This document shows, piece by piece, positions 51,361-60,976 of a stretch of DNA of 64,000 nucleotides. How positions within the stretch are numbered: the first letter of the stretch is position 1; each line of letters begins with the position of its first letter. The notes beneath the pieces are model-generated. The model saw nothing but the letters and a program-made list of their open reading frames with translations, made no database searches and was not told the origin of the DNA. Origin of the DNA: Salinisphaera sp052044135. Lineage in GTDB: Bacteria; Pseudomonadota; Gammaproteobacteria; Nevskiales; Salinisphaeraceae. The stretch lies in contig NZ_JBQDYF010000003.1 in the NCBI RefSeq assembly GCF_052044135.1, positions 186,001 through 250,000 of the forward strand. The letters are read 5' to 3'. Made by a program: the position numbers and the translations under genes.

Positions 51361-52266
51361 ATGCGAATTCGTAAAGCGGTATTTCCAGTAGCCGGACTCG
51401 GCACCCGTTTTTTGCCGGCAACCAAGGCCAGTGCCAAGGAGATGCTGCCGGTCGTGGACAAGCCGCTCGTGCAATACGCGGTGAAGGAGGCGATTGCGGC
51501 CGGTGCCGAAGAGATGGTGTTCATCACCAGCCACGCCAAGAATTCGATCATGGATCACTTCGACCGCGACTACGAGCTCGAAGCCGCGCTCGAAGCCAAG
51601 GGCAAGGAAGAGCTGCTGGCCGCCGTGCATGACGTGTTGCCGCCAGGTATCAGCTGTGTGTACATCCGTCAGCCCGAGCAGCTTGGCCTGGGCGATGCGA
51701 TTCGCTGTTCTCTGCCGGCAGTGGGCGATCAGGACTTTGCCGTGATCCTGGCCGATGATCTGATCGCCGGCTCGTTCCAGCCCTGCATGGCGCAGATGCA
51801 CCGCGTGTATCAGGAGTACGGGACCAGCGTGCTGGCGGTACAGCGGGTACCGTGGGAGGAAACCCACAAGTACGGCATCGTGCAGGCCGAGCCGATCGGG
51901 CCCGGCCTGTCCGAGATTCGCGGCATCGTCGAGAAACCGGCGACCGAGAAAGCACCCTCAAATCTGGCCGTGGTCGGCCGTTATATTCTCACGCCGCGCA
52001 TCTTCCGGTTGATCGACAAGACCAAGCCGGGCGCCGGCGGCGAGATTCAGCTGACGGACGCGATCGAAGCGCTGATGGGCGAACAGACCGTGCTGGCCTA
52101 TGAATTCGAAGGCACGCGTTATGACTGCGGCAGCAAATTCGGCTATCTGAAAGCCAATGTTGAAATGGGACTTAAGCATGCCGAAATCGGCGATGAGTTC
52201 CGGGATTATCTCAAGCGGCTCACCGCGAGCTGGGAAGACGATTCGGAAGCGAAACAGGCCAGTTAG
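51361..52266 (+). CDS. galU: UTP-glucose-1-phosphate uridylyltransferase
   Basis: 301-residue GalU, normal length. The nucleotidyltransferase motif VAGLGTRFLPATKASAKEMLPVVDKPL is intact, followed by PEQLGLGDAI and the metal-binding FAVILADDLI, and VQRVPWEETHKYGIV with the sugar-binding region. It makes UDP-glucose from UTP and glucose-1-phosphate, for envelope polysaccharides and osmoprotectants. Start ATG 51361 has AAAGGAAC upstream. Followed by a 316-bp gap with a TTCG-loop hairpin. Confidence 0.96.
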   Translation: MRIRKAVFPVAGLGTRFLPATKASAKEMLPVVDKPLVQYAVKEAIAAGAEEMVFITSHAKNSIMDHFDRDYELEAALEAKGKEELLAAVHDVLPPGISCVYIRQPEQLGLGDAIRCSLPAVGDQDFAVILADDLIAGSFQPCMAQMHRVYQEYGTSVLAVQRVPWEETHKYGIVQAEPIGPGLSEIRGIVEKPATEKAPSNLAVVGRYILTPRIFRLIDKTKPGAGGEIQLTDAIEALMGEQTVLAYEFEGTRYDCGSKFGYLKANVEMGLKHAEIGDEFRDYLKRLTASWEDDSEAKQAS

Positions 52267-52582
52267 TGTCCGGTTTCGCAAGTAACCTTACACTGCGCGC
52301 GGTCGTCACCGCGTGTGGCGGCGTCGCGAAATTCAGCCGTATGATCGGATACGACCGGGTTTTGCGCCTTGCCAGCCACGCCGACGGCTCTCGCTCGTTT
52401 GATAGGAAACTTGCGAGACAGGGCACTAGCAGGCGGCCCGGGATGCCGGCGTTCGCGCCGGCCCGGGGCGCTGGCAATTTGTTATCATGAGCGCCCGGCG
52501 CAGACCGGATGATGGCAGCGGAGCGCCGGCCAACGACACCGGGGTGTATCCGGCACCCTGACACGGCCACAGACCAGTTTCT
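52267..52582. other. galU-sucA intergenic region
   Basis: No gene. It carries a GC-rich hairpin at 52437-52467 and, after it, the likely leader of the sucAB-lpdA operon; promoter elements cannot be chosen with confidence. Confidence 0.6.
52437..52467 (+). terminator. Double-stem hairpin between galU and sucA
   Basis: GCCGGCG (52445-52451), loop TTCG, CGCCGGC (52456-52462), within an outer CCCGGG / CCCGGG stem. There is no long T run after it (GGCGCTGGCAATTTG), so it may be a galU terminator or a structured leader element. Confidence 0.45.
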
Positions 52583-55498
52583 ATGAAAAGTGACTTGAAC
52601 GACGAGTTCATCAGTACCTCCCCGTTGTTCGGCGGCAACTCTTCCTACGTCGAAGCCTATTACGAGCAATATCTGCGCGATCCGGAATCAGTCGAGCCGA
52701 GTTGGCGCGACTATTTCAAGAGCCTCAACGGCGATGGCCGTGGCAGCGATATCGCCCACGGCCCGATCCGCGATTCGTTCGTCGATGTACAGGCTTCGGC
52801 GGGGCAGGGCGCGTCGGCGAAACCGGGGCTTTCCTCCCGCGCGGCCCAGAAGCAGGCGGGCGTGTTGCAGTTGATCAACCATTACCGCAGCCGCGGGCAT
52901 CGCGTGGCCGATCTCGACCCGTTGGGGTTGTATCAGCCACCGTCGCTGCCGGATCTCGACCCGGCTTATCACGGCCTCGGCGAGGCGGACATGGACAAGG
53001 TGTTCAACACCGGTTCGCTGTACGCTCATGACGACGAGATGAAGCTGCGGGACATCATCGATGTCTGCAAGCAGGTGTACACGGGCACGATCGGCACCGA
53101 GTACATGTACATCACCGATACCGAGCAGAAACGCTGGATCCAGCGGCGTCTGGAAGCCGGCGTCGAGCACCCCGGGCTCAAGGACGATGAAAAGCTCGAG
53201 ATCCTGCGTCAGCTGACGGCGGCCGAGGGCATCGAACGGTATCTGCACACCAAGTACGTCGGTCAGAAGCGCTTCTCGCTTGAAGGCGCGGACAGCATGA
53301 TTCCGGCGCTCGACGAGTTGGTCCGTTCCGCCGCTCGCCATCACGTCGACGAAGTCGTGATCGGCATGGCGCACCGCGGTCGGCTCAACGTGCTGGTCAA
53401 TATTCTCGGCAAGGCGCCGAGCGAGCTGTTCGCCGAGTTCGAGGGCAAGTACGACGTTGAAGAGCTCGATATGTCGGGCGACGTCAAATATCACCTCGGC
53501 TTCTCCACCGATATCGAAATCGAGGACGAACGCGTGCATCTGGTGCTCGCGTTCAACCCGTCCCATCTCGAGGCGGTCAATCCGGTCGCCCAGGGGTCGG
53601 TGAAAGCGCGTCAGGTGCGCCGCCACGATACCGCTGGCGAAACCGTGCTGCCGGTGCTGATTCACGGCGATGCCTCCTTCGCCGGGCAGGGCATCGTCAT
53701 GGAGACGCTGCAGCTGTCCCAGGCCGAAGGTTACTCGACCGGTGGCACGGTGCATCTGATCGTGAACAACCAGCTCGGTTTCACGATGCAGGATCCGATC
53801 ACCGGCAAGCAGGGTGAGATGTCGCGTACGTCGAACTACTGCACCGACATCGCCAAGATGCTCGAGGCGCCGGTATTCCACGTCAACGGTGACGATCCGG
53901 AGGCGGTGGTGTTCGTCATGCGCCTGGCCATGGATTATCGCGAGACGTTCGGCAAGGACGTGATCGTCGACATGATCTGCTATCGCCGGCAGGGGCATAA
54001 CGAGGCGGATGAGCCGGCGGTCACCCAGCCGCTGATGTATCAGAAGGTCAAGAGCATGCAGACGACTCGCGTGCTGTATGCCAAGCATCTACAGGACATC
54101 GGCCTGATCGGCAGTGACGGTGCCCAGGAACTGTTCGACGCCTATCGCGACGGGCTCGACGCGGGCAAGAACATCAGTCGGACCACGCTCGGCATGGTGG
54201 GCAACGAACACACCGTGGACTGGGACAAGTACCGGCTCGATAAATGGTCGAACATTGTCGATACATCGGTGCCGGTGGAGACATTGCGGCGCCTGTCCTC
54301 GGCCATGTACGACAGCCTGCCCGACGGTTTCGACTTGCACAAACGCGTGCAGCGCATCGTCGACGATCGGCGGAAAATGGCCGCCGGTGCGTCCCGGATC
54401 GACTGGGGCTTCGCCGAGCACATGGCTTATGCGAGCCTGCTCGACGATGGCTTCAACGTGCGGCTTTCCGGGCAGGACTCCGGTCGCGGCACGTTCTTCC
54501 ATCGCCACGCCAAGATCTACAACCAGAAGGACGGCGAGGCGATCCTGCCGTTGAACGAATGCTCGCGCGACGGCACCACCTTCGAGGTTCACGACACGCT
54601 GTTGTCGGAGGCCGGTGTGCTCGGCTTCGAATACGGCTATGCCTCGGCCGATCCGGATACATTGACGATCTGGGAAGCCCAGTTCGGCGACTTCGTCAAC
54701 GGCGCCCAGGTGATCATCGACCAGTTCATTGCCAGCGGCCGGGCCAAGTGGGGCCGGATGTGCGGCCTGACGATGTTCCTGCCGCACGGTTACGAGGGTC
54801 AGGGCCCGGAGCATTCATCGGCCCGTCTGGAGCGTTTCCTGCAGTTGTGCGCCGAGCGCCACATGATCGTCTGCGTGCCCTCGACGCCGGCGCAGTGGTT
54901 CCATCTCCTGCGTCAGCAGATGGTACGCAATCTGCGCATGCCGCTGGTTGTGCTCACACCCAAGAGCCTGCTGCGGCATCGCCTGTCGACGTCGACGCTG
55001 GAGGATCTGGCGGAGGGTCACTTCCAGTTCGTGATCGACGACACCGCCGATCTCGAAGCGGACAAGGTCAAGCGCGTGGTGTTCTGCAGCGGCAAGGTCT
55101 ACTACGACCTGTACCAGGAGCGGTCAGAGCGCGAACTCGACGATGTGGCGCTGGTGCGCATCGAGCAACTGTACCCCTTCCCGGCGGAGGACTATGCGGC
55201 CGTGCTGGCGCGTTATCCGAATGCCGATCAGATCGTGTGGTGTCAGGAAGAACCCGAGAACCAGGGCGCCTGGTATCAGATCAAGCATCGCCTGCAGGTG
55301 CCGCTGGAAGATCATCACGAGCTGCTCTATGCCACGCGCCCGGGCGCGGCGACCACCGCGGTGGGATACCACAAGCTGCATGTGCGGCAGCAGGAGGCGG
55401 TGGTCGAGGCGGGCCTGGTCGGCGGCGAGCACCTGATCGAGAAAGGCACGGTCAAGGCCGATCCACGCGGCAAGAAATCCGGTGTCCGCAACAAGTAG
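52583..55498 (+). CDS. sucA: 2-oxoglutarate dehydrogenase E1
   Basis: 971-residue E1 subunit of the 2-oxoglutarate dehydrogenase complex. It has the N-terminal E2-binding start (MKSDLNDEFISTSPLFGGNSSYVEAYYEQYLRDP), the GMAHRGRLNVLVNILGK block, the thiamine diphosphate Mg-binding region (LIHGDASFAGQGIVMETLQLSQ ... VNNQLGFTMQDP) and SARLERFLQLCAERHM. It decarboxylates 2-oxoglutarate in the TCA cycle, passing succinyl to SucB. ATG 52583 begins the canonical sequence. It leads the sucA-sucB-lpdA operon. Confidence 0.97.
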   Translation: MKSDLNDEFISTSPLFGGNSSYVEAYYEQYLRDPESVEPSWRDYFKSLNGDGRGSDIAHGPIRDSFVDVQASAGQGASAKPGLSSRAAQKQAGVLQLINHYRSRGHRVADLDPLGLYQPPSLPDLDPAYHGLGEADMDKVFNTGSLYAHDDEMKLRDIIDVCKQVYTGTIGTEYMYITDTEQKRWIQRRLEAGVEHPGLKDDEKLEILRQLTAAEGIERYLHTKYVGQKRFSLEGADSMIPALDELVRSAARHHVDEVVIGMAHRGRLNVLVNILGKAPSELFAEFEGKYDVEELDMSGDVKYHLGFSTDIEIEDERVHLVLAFNPSHLEAVNPVAQGSVKARQVRRHDTAGETVLPVLIHGDASFAGQGIVMETLQLSQAEGYSTGGTVHLIVNNQLGFTMQDPITGKQGEMSRTSNYCTDIAKMLEAPVFHVNGDDPEAVVFVMRLAMDYRETFGKDVIVDMICYRRQGHNEADEPAVTQPLMYQKVKSMQTTRVLYAKHLQDIGLIGSDGAQELFDAYRDGLDAGKNISRTTLGMVGNEHTVDWDKYRLDKWSNIVDTSVPVETLRRLSSAMYDSLPDGFDLHKRVQRIVDDRRKMAAGASRIDWGFAEHMAYASLLDDGFNVRLSGQDSGRGTFFHRHAKIYNQKDGEAILPLNECSRDGTTFEVHDTLLSEAGVLGFEYGYASADPDTLTIWEAQFGDFVNGAQVIIDQFIASGRAKWGRMCGLTMFLPHGYEGQGPEHSSARLERFLQLCAERHMIVCVPSTPAQWFHLLRQQMVRNLRMPLVVLTPKSLLRHRLSTSTLEDLAEGHFQFVIDDTADLEADKVKRVVFCSGKVYYDLYQERSERELDDVALVRIEQLYPFPAEDYAAVLARYPNADQIVWCQEEPENQGAWYQIKHRLQVPLEDHHELLYATRPGAATTAVGYHKLHVRQQEAVVEAGLVGGEHLIEKGTVKADPRGKKSGVRNK

Positions 55499-55544
55499 TG
55501 AAGCGGATCAACATTCACAGACAAACGACGAATCAGGAATAGTA

Positions 55545-56852
55545 ATGGCGACAGAAGTCAAAGTGCCGGAGCTGCCGGAATCGGTCAGCGAGGCCACGGT
55601 TGGCGAATGGCAGAAAAAGCAGGGCGACGCGGTCGAACGCGACGAGAACCTGCTGGATCTCGAGACTGACAAGGTGGTGCTCGAAGTGCCGGCCGTTGCT
55701 GCTGGCAAACTCGCCGAAATCAAGGTTCAGGCGGGTGACACCGTCCAGGCCGGCGATGTGCTCGCGATCATCGAGGAAGGCGCGGCCGGTAATGCCGCTG
55801 GCGACGAATCCGACGACGACGAGTCGACCGAGGACACGAGCCAGTCCACGGCCAGCCAGGCCTCGTCGAGCCAGGACACGTCGGATGAACACGCGAGCGG
55901 CTCGGGCAGCGACGACACGCTGGCGAGCCCCGCGGCCAGCAAGCTCATGGACGAGAACGACGTCGCCGCGCGCGATGTGACGGGTACCGGCAAGGACGGC
56001 CGTATCACCAAGGCCGACGTGCAGAAGGCGATCGAAGACAAGCCCGCGGCCAGCGGCAAGAGCGCTTCGGGCAGTAGCCGTGACAACAGCGCCGAACAGG
56101 CGACGGCGACCGAGCAGGCCGACCGTCAGGCATTGGGCGAGGTATCGCCCGAGCGCGTCGAGCAGCGTGTGCCGATGACGCGGATCCGCCAGCGCATCGC
56201 CGAACGCCTGCTGGATGCCTCGCAGAACACCGCCATGCTGACCACCTTCAACGAGGTGGACATGAAAGCGGTCATGGATCTGCGTGCGCAGTACAAGGAA
56301 AAGTTCGAGAAGGACCATGAGGTCAAGCTCGGCTTCATGTCGTTCTTCGTCAAGGCGGCGGTCGAGGCGCTCAAGCGCTATCCGATCATGAACGCCTCGA
56401 TCGACGAGGGCGATATCGTCTACCACGGTTACTACGACATCGGCGTGGCCGTGTCCTCGCCGCGCGGTCTGCTCGTGCCGGTGCTGCGCGACGCCGACCA
56501 GCAATCGTATGCCCAGGTCGAGTCCAAGATCCGCGATTTCGGCAAGCGGGCGCAGGACGGCAAGGTCACGATGGACGAGATGACCGGCGGCACGTTCACG
56601 ATCACCAATGGCGGCGTGTTCGGCTCGCTGTTGTCGACGCCGATCATCAACCCGCCGCAGGCGGCGATTCTCGGCATGCATGCGACCAACGACAAGCCGG
56701 TGGTGCGCAATGGCGAAATCGTGATCCGGCCGATGATGATGCTGGCCGTGTCCTACGATCATCGCTTGATCGACGGCCGCGACGCGGTGTTGTTCCTGCG
56801 CACGATCAAGGAACTGCTCGAGGATCCGGCGCGACTTCTGCTACAGGTCTGA
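55545..56852 (+). CDS. sucB: Dihydrolipoamide succinyltransferase E2
   Basis: 435-residue E2. The single N-terminal lipoyl domain has the lipoylated lysine in LETDKVVLEVPA (about residue 43); a long acidic Ser/Asp linker follows, then the peripheral-subunit-binding domain (SPAASKLMDENDVAARDVTGTGKDGRITKADV) and the catalytic domain with SYDHRLIDGRDAV (His and Asp near the C-terminus). The acidic linker is typical of halotolerant bacteria but not proof. Start ATG 55545; ribosome site AGGAAT is weak. Confidence 0.97.
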   Translation: MATEVKVPELPESVSEATVGEWQKKQGDAVERDENLLDLETDKVVLEVPAVAAGKLAEIKVQAGDTVQAGDVLAIIEEGAAGNAAGDESDDDESTEDTSQSTASQASSSQDTSDEHASGSGSDDTLASPAASKLMDENDVAARDVTGTGKDGRITKADVQKAIEDKPAASGKSASGSSRDNSAEQATATEQADRQALGEVSPERVEQRVPMTRIRQRIAERLLDASQNTAMLTTFNEVDMKAVMDLRAQYKEKFEKDHEVKLGFMSFFVKAAVEALKRYPIMNASIDEGDIVYHGYYDIGVAVSSPRGLLVPVLRDADQQSYAQVESKIRDFGKRAQDGKVTMDEMTGGTFTITNGGVFGSLLSTPIINPPQAAILGMHATNDKPVVRNGEIVIRPMMMLAVSYDHRLIDGRDAVLFLRTIKELLEDPARLLLQV

Positions 56853-56863
56853 TTCGATTCCGA

Positions 56864-56893
56864 CGCGCCGGCTTCATGCCGGCGCGCTTCTTT
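56864..56893 (+). terminator. Terminator-like hairpin between sucB and lpdA
   Basis: CGCGCCGGC (56864-56872), loop TTCAT, GCCGGCGCG (56878-56886), then CTTCTTT. It lies 12 bases after the sucB stop and 24 bases before lpdA, so it may reduce lpdA transcription from the sucAB promoter. Confidence 0.7.
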
Positions 56894-56916
56894 ATAGAAA
56901 TCAAGCAAGGACAAGC

Positions 56917-58356
56917 ATGAGCAAGCAATACGATGTCGTGGTGATCGGTGCGGGGCCGGCCGGTTATGTGGCCGCGATCCGTGCCGCCCAGCTCGGTATG
57001 AAGGTCGTCTGCATCGACAAGTGGCTCAATCTCGACAACAAGCCCTCGCTCGGCGGCACCTGTCTCAATGCCGGCTGTATTCCGTCGAAGGCGCTGCTGG
57101 AGTCCAGCGAGCTCTATCACCGCGCCAATCACGAGTTCGCTACCCACGGTCTCAAGGTCGGCGATGTCGAGATGGATATCGCCCAGATGCAGAAACGCAA
57201 GGCCGGCGTGGTGAATGAGCTCACCGGGGGCATTGCCGGTCTGTTCAAGGCCAACGGCGTGGAATCCATGGCCGGCAGCGGCCAGGTCGTGGATTCCGGC
57301 GAGGTGAAATACACCAGCCATGATGGCAACGAACAGACGATCAAGGCCGAGCACATCATCATCGCCTCGGGCTCGATTCCGGTGGAACTGGATATCGCGC
57401 CGTTCGACGGCGAGCTGATCGTCGATTCCTGGGGCGCGCTCGAATTCGACGAAGTGCCGAAGAAGGTCGGCGTCATCGGCGCCGGTTATATCGGCGTGGA
57501 ACTGGGCAGTGTCTGGTCGCGCCTGGGCGCCGAGGTCACATTGCTGGAAGCGGTGGACGACTTCATGCCGATCGCCGATCGCGACGTGGCCAAGGAAGCG
57601 CTCAAGACATTCAAGAAGCAGGGGCTGGATATTCAACTCGGCGCCCGCGTCACCTCGGCCAAGACCAACAAGAAATCGGTCCGGGTCGAGTACACCCAGG
57701 GCGATGAAAGCAAGAGCGAGACCTTCGATCGCCTGATCGTCGCGGTCGGGCGTCGACCGAACACGGCCAACCTGTGCGCCAAGGGCGCGCGCGTGGACCT
57801 GGACGACAAGGGCTTTGTCGACACCGACGATTTCTATCGCACCAGCCTGCCGGGCGTTTATGCGGTCGGCGACGTCGTCGGCAACCCGATGCTGGCGCAC
57901 AAGGGCATGGAAGAAGGCGCCACGGTCGCCGAAATCCTCGCGGGCCAGAAGCCGCACGTGAACTATGACGCGATCCCGTCGGTGGTCTACACCACGCCGG
58001 AACTCGCCTGGGTCGGCAAGAGCGAAGCGCAGGTGAAGTCGGCCGGTATCGATTATCGGGTCGGGCAGATTCCGTTTTCAGCCAATGGCCGCGCCAAGGC
58101 GCTGGGCCAGCAGGGCGGCTTCGTCAAGATGATCGCCGACGCCCAGACCGACGAGATCCTCGGCGTGCACATGATCGGGCCGTATGTGTCGGAACTGGTC
58201 CAGGAAATGGTCGTTGCCATGGAGTACCGGGCTTCGAGCGAGGACATCGCGCGCATCATGCACGGGCATCCGACCCTGTCTGAGACGGTGCACGAGGCGG
58301 CGCTTGCCGTCGACGGGCGTCCGATCCACTTCCCGCCGCCGCGCAAGAAGAAGTAG
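56917..58356 (+). CDS. lpdA: Dihydrolipoamide dehydrogenase E3
   Basis: 479-residue flavoprotein with FAD motif VVVIGAGPAGYVAAIRAAQ, redox disulfide GGTCLNAGCIPSKALLESS (Cys pair), NAD motif IGAGYIGVELGSVWSRLGAEV and the C-terminal active-site dyad HGHPTLSETVHEAAL. It reoxidises the lipoyl groups of SucB and perhaps other 2-oxoacid complexes. Start ATG 56917 after AAGGACAAGC. Following it is a strong hairpin. Confidence 0.97.
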   Translation: MSKQYDVVVIGAGPAGYVAAIRAAQLGMKVVCIDKWLNLDNKPSLGGTCLNAGCIPSKALLESSELYHRANHEFATHGLKVGDVEMDIAQMQKRKAGVVNELTGGIAGLFKANGVESMAGSGQVVDSGEVKYTSHDGNEQTIKAEHIIIASGSIPVELDIAPFDGELIVDSWGALEFDEVPKKVGVIGAGYIGVELGSVWSRLGAEVTLLEAVDDFMPIADRDVAKEALKTFKKQGLDIQLGARVTSAKTNKKSVRVEYTQGDESKSETFDRLIVAVGRRPNTANLCAKGARVDLDDKGFVDTDDFYRTSLPGVYAVGDVVGNPMLAHKGMEEGATVAEILAGQKPHVNYDAIPSVVYTTPELAWVGKSEAQVKSAGIDYRVGQIPFSANGRAKALGQQGGFVKMIADAQTDEILGVHMIGPYVSELVQEMVVAMEYRASSEDIARIMHGHPTLSETVHEAALAVDGRPIHFPPPRKKK

Positions 58357-58372
58357 GCAGCCGGGGCGATCT

Positions 58373-58404
58373 GCGGGTTCCGACGGGCAGCGGTCGGAAC
58401 CCGC
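58373..58404 (+). terminator. Hairpin after lpdA
   Basis: A perfect 12-bp stem GCGGGTTCCGAC / GTCGGAACCCGC (58373-58384, 58393-58404) with an 8-base loop, 16 bases after the lpdA stop; the downstream T content is low (GGTTTAC). Likely the end of the sucAB-lpdA transcript. Confidence 0.7.
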
Positions 58405-58487
58405 GGTTTACAACGGCGCGTGGCGACGGCGCGCCGTGTAGACTCCCGGGCCTTGGCGCTTTCCTTACCCTCGCCGGTTGCCCCTTT

Positions 58488-60449
58488 ATGACTGACCAGA
58501 GCGACGAGCGTTCGCTGGCCCGCCACGCGCGCCAGGACGACGCCCCGAAGCCGAACCACACCGGCCAGGAATCGGCCCGGGCGGACGAACCCAACGGCAA
58601 GTCCATGCCGTTTCTCTGTCTGGCGGCGCTGGGCATTGTTTACGGCGATATCGGCACCAGCCCGATCTACGCGCTGCGCGAAGCCTTCTATGCGCATGCC
58701 AGCATCGGCACGCAGGCAGCCAATGTCTATGGCGTGCTGTCGCTGATGTTCTGGTCGTTGATTATCGTCATCTCGGTCAAGTACCTGTCGGTGGTCATGC
58801 GGGCGTCCAACAACGGCGAGGGCGGCATCATCGCGCTGGTGGCGTTGCTCAATCCGTGGAAGACCGAGAAGACCAGCCGGCGCTACATTCTCATGCTGCT
58901 CGGCCTGTTCGGTGCGGCGTTGCTCTACGGTGACGGCACGATCACGCCGGCGATCTCGGTGCTGAGCGCCATCGAGGGGCTCCAGGTCGCCACGCCGGCC
59001 TTCAAGCCCTACGTGGTACCGATCACGATCGTGATCCTGATCGGCCTGTTCCTCATCCAGCGCCGCGGTACCGCCGCGGTCGGGGCCTTCTTCGGGCCGG
59101 TCATGCTGCTCTGGTTCGCCGTGCTCGGCGTGCTGGGCATCGGCGGCATCGTCCACAACCCCGGAGTGTTTGCCGCGATCAACCCGGCCTATGCCGTCGC
59201 GTTCTTCGCCACGAACGGCTTTGCCGGCTTCCTGGTGATGGGCACCGTATTCCTGGTTGTCACCGGCGGCGAGGCGCTCTATGCCGATATGGGGCATTTC
59301 GGTATCGCGCCTATTCGCATCGCCTGGTTCGCGGTGGTTCTGCCCGGGTTGCTACTCAATTATTTCGGCCAGGGCGCGCTGATGCTGTCGAACCCGCAGG
59401 CGCGCCAGCCGTTCTACGACCTCGCGCCGCACTGGGCGCTGTATCCGGTGGTACTGATCGCCACACTGGCCACGGTGATCGCCTCCCAGGCGGTGATTTC
59501 CGGGGTGTTCTCGCTCACGCGCCAGGCGGTTCAGCTGGGGCAGCTGCCCCGGCTGCGCATTATCCAGACGTCGCGCGAGTCCTACGGCCAGGTCTACATC
59601 CCGATGATGAACTGGATTCTGATGGCCGCGACCATCGGCCTCGTGATCGGGTTCAAGAGTTCGGACCGACTGGCCTCGGCCTACGGCGTGGCGGTGTCGC
59701 TGGACATGGTGATTACCACGCTGCTGGCGTTCTTCGTGGCTCGGCGCTGGGGCTGGTTTCCGAATATCGCCGCCGGTATCGCGCTGGTGCTGATCGTGAT
59801 CGATCTTTCGTTCTTCGGCGCGAACATCTTCAAGATCCCGGACGGTGGCTGGTATCCGCTGCTCGTGGCCGCCCTGATTTTCTTCATCATGGCGACCTGG
59901 CGAACCGGCCGTGAACTGGTGGGTCGGCACCTGGATGAAGACACCGAGCCGATGGATGAATTCATCCAGGCGCACGCCGATGATAGCTTTCGCGTGGCCG
60001 GCACGGCCGTGTTCATGACAGGGGCGACCCGCAAGACGCCGCCGATGCTGCTGCACCATCTGCGCCACAACAAGGTGTTGCACGCACAAGTGATCCTGCT
60101 GACCGTGCATACGCGCGATGTGCCGCGGGTGCCGGCGGCCGAGCGTATGGAGATCGAAGACCTCGGTCGCGGTTTCTATCGCATGCAGCTCTACTACGGC
60201 TTCATGCAGACCGCGAACGTGCCGGTGGCGTTGCGGTTCGCGCGGGAATACGGGCTGGAGGTCGATGTCGAGGAAACAACGTATTACGTCGGCCGCGAGA
60301 CACTGATTCCCACAGCGGAGGTGCCGGGCATGATGGTCTGGCGCGAACGGCTGTTCGCCTACATGTCGCGTAACGCCATGCCGGCGACGGCGTATTACCT
60401 GATTCCCAGCGATCGGGTCGTCGAACTCGGGCTCCAGATTGAACTCTAG
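58488..60449 (+). CDS. kup: Kup potassium uptake protein
   Basis: 653-residue Kup-type transporter with the signature YGDIGTSPIYALREAF (about residues 45-60), about 12 membrane segments and a C-terminal cytoplasmic part (HDVPR-like region, then YYVGRETLIPTAEVPGMMVWRERLFAYMSRNA). It imports K+ with protons. It starts ATG 58488 after CCCCTTT, with an N-terminal charged extension of about 35 residues. Its TAG stop overlaps the first base of a repeat element. Confidence 0.95.
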   Translation: MTDQSDERSLARHARQDDAPKPNHTGQESARADEPNGKSMPFLCLAALGIVYGDIGTSPIYALREAFYAHASIGTQAANVYGVLSLMFWSLIIVISVKYLSVVMRASNNGEGGIIALVALLNPWKTEKTSRRYILMLLGLFGAALLYGDGTITPAISVLSAIEGLQVATPAFKPYVVPITIVILIGLFLIQRRGTAAVGAFFGPVMLLWFAVLGVLGIGGIVHNPGVFAAINPAYAVAFFATNGFAGFLVMGTVFLVVTGGEALYADMGHFGIAPIRIAWFAVVLPGLLLNYFGQGALMLSNPQARQPFYDLAPHWALYPVVLIATLATVIASQAVISGVFSLTRQAVQLGQLPRLRIIQTSRESYGQVYIPMMNWILMAATIGLVIGFKSSDRLASAYGVAVSLDMVITTLLAFFVARRWGWFPNIAAGIALVLIVIDLSFFGANIFKIPDGGWYPLLVAALIFFIMATWRTGRELVGRHLDEDTEPMDEFIQAHADDSFRVAGTAVFMTGATRKTPPMLLHHLRHNKVLHAQVILLTVHTRDVPRVPAAERMEIEDLGRGFYRMQLYYGFMQTANVPVALRFAREYGLEVDVEETTYYVGRETLIPTAEVPGMMVWRERLFAYMSRNAMPATAYYLIPSDRVVELGLQIEL

Positions 60450-60742
60450 GGCCTGTTGCCGTTTCGTGCGCGTCCGCGCCAAGCGCTTCCTGAAAAATTA
60501 CTAGGGGCGGCAAGACGAGGCGTAGCGAACGTCGCGTAGTCGTTCTACGTGAGAGAGCACCAACGCTGGATTGCGGCAAAACAGCGCTTGTCCCTTCGGG
60601 TTGGGCCGCCCATAAAATCAACCAGGGCGCCGATACGGCGTTGCGCGTCTTGATCGTGGCACGCCACGACCGGCGACGCGCGCCTTGTCTCGACAGATTT
60701 GCGGTCTCCAACGTGGCACGTGTACGAAACGGCAACAGGCCC
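60449..60742. repeat. Repeat copy 1 with 19-bp terminal inverted repeats, after kup
   Basis: 294 bp bounded by GGGCCTGTTGCCGTTTCGT (60449-60467) and its exact complement (60724-60742). The interior shares long blocks with copy 2 at 61726-61993, e.g. AACAGCGCTTGTCCCTTCGG followed by GTTGGGCC, CGTGGCACGCCACGAC and TTTGCGGTCTCCAACG. It begins at the last base of the kup TAG stop codon. No protein is encoded. It is either a MITE-like element or a structured RNA/terminator-like repeat. Confidence 0.9.
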
Positions 60743-60976
60743 TGGGTTCCCAGTTCCGCCAACAAATGGTCTGGCTGAGAAAAGAAGGGCTCAGGGTTTC
60801 GATGTTGCCGGCCGGCCAGCGCCGGAATGGATGACGCGATGCCAATCCGAGCGGGCGGTGACGCCTTGCTTTCGCGGGTCGCCGCGATGGACCCGCGCCG
60901 GGTGTGACGGCTTTACCTGCGCGAGTCGGCATGCAGCCTGTTAAAATGATGGCAAGCGTATCCAGACGAGGCGTTT
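60743..60976. other. Spacer between repeat copy 1 and yebC
   Basis: No gene in 234 bp; together with repeat copy 1 it makes the 527-bp kup-yebC gap. It should hold the yebC promoter (AT-richer CAGCCTGTTAAAATGATGG about 30 bp before the start). Confidence 0.5.

Noticed and set aside
52688..54088. 466-residue open frame on the minus strand
   Set aside because: Antisense shadow of sucA.
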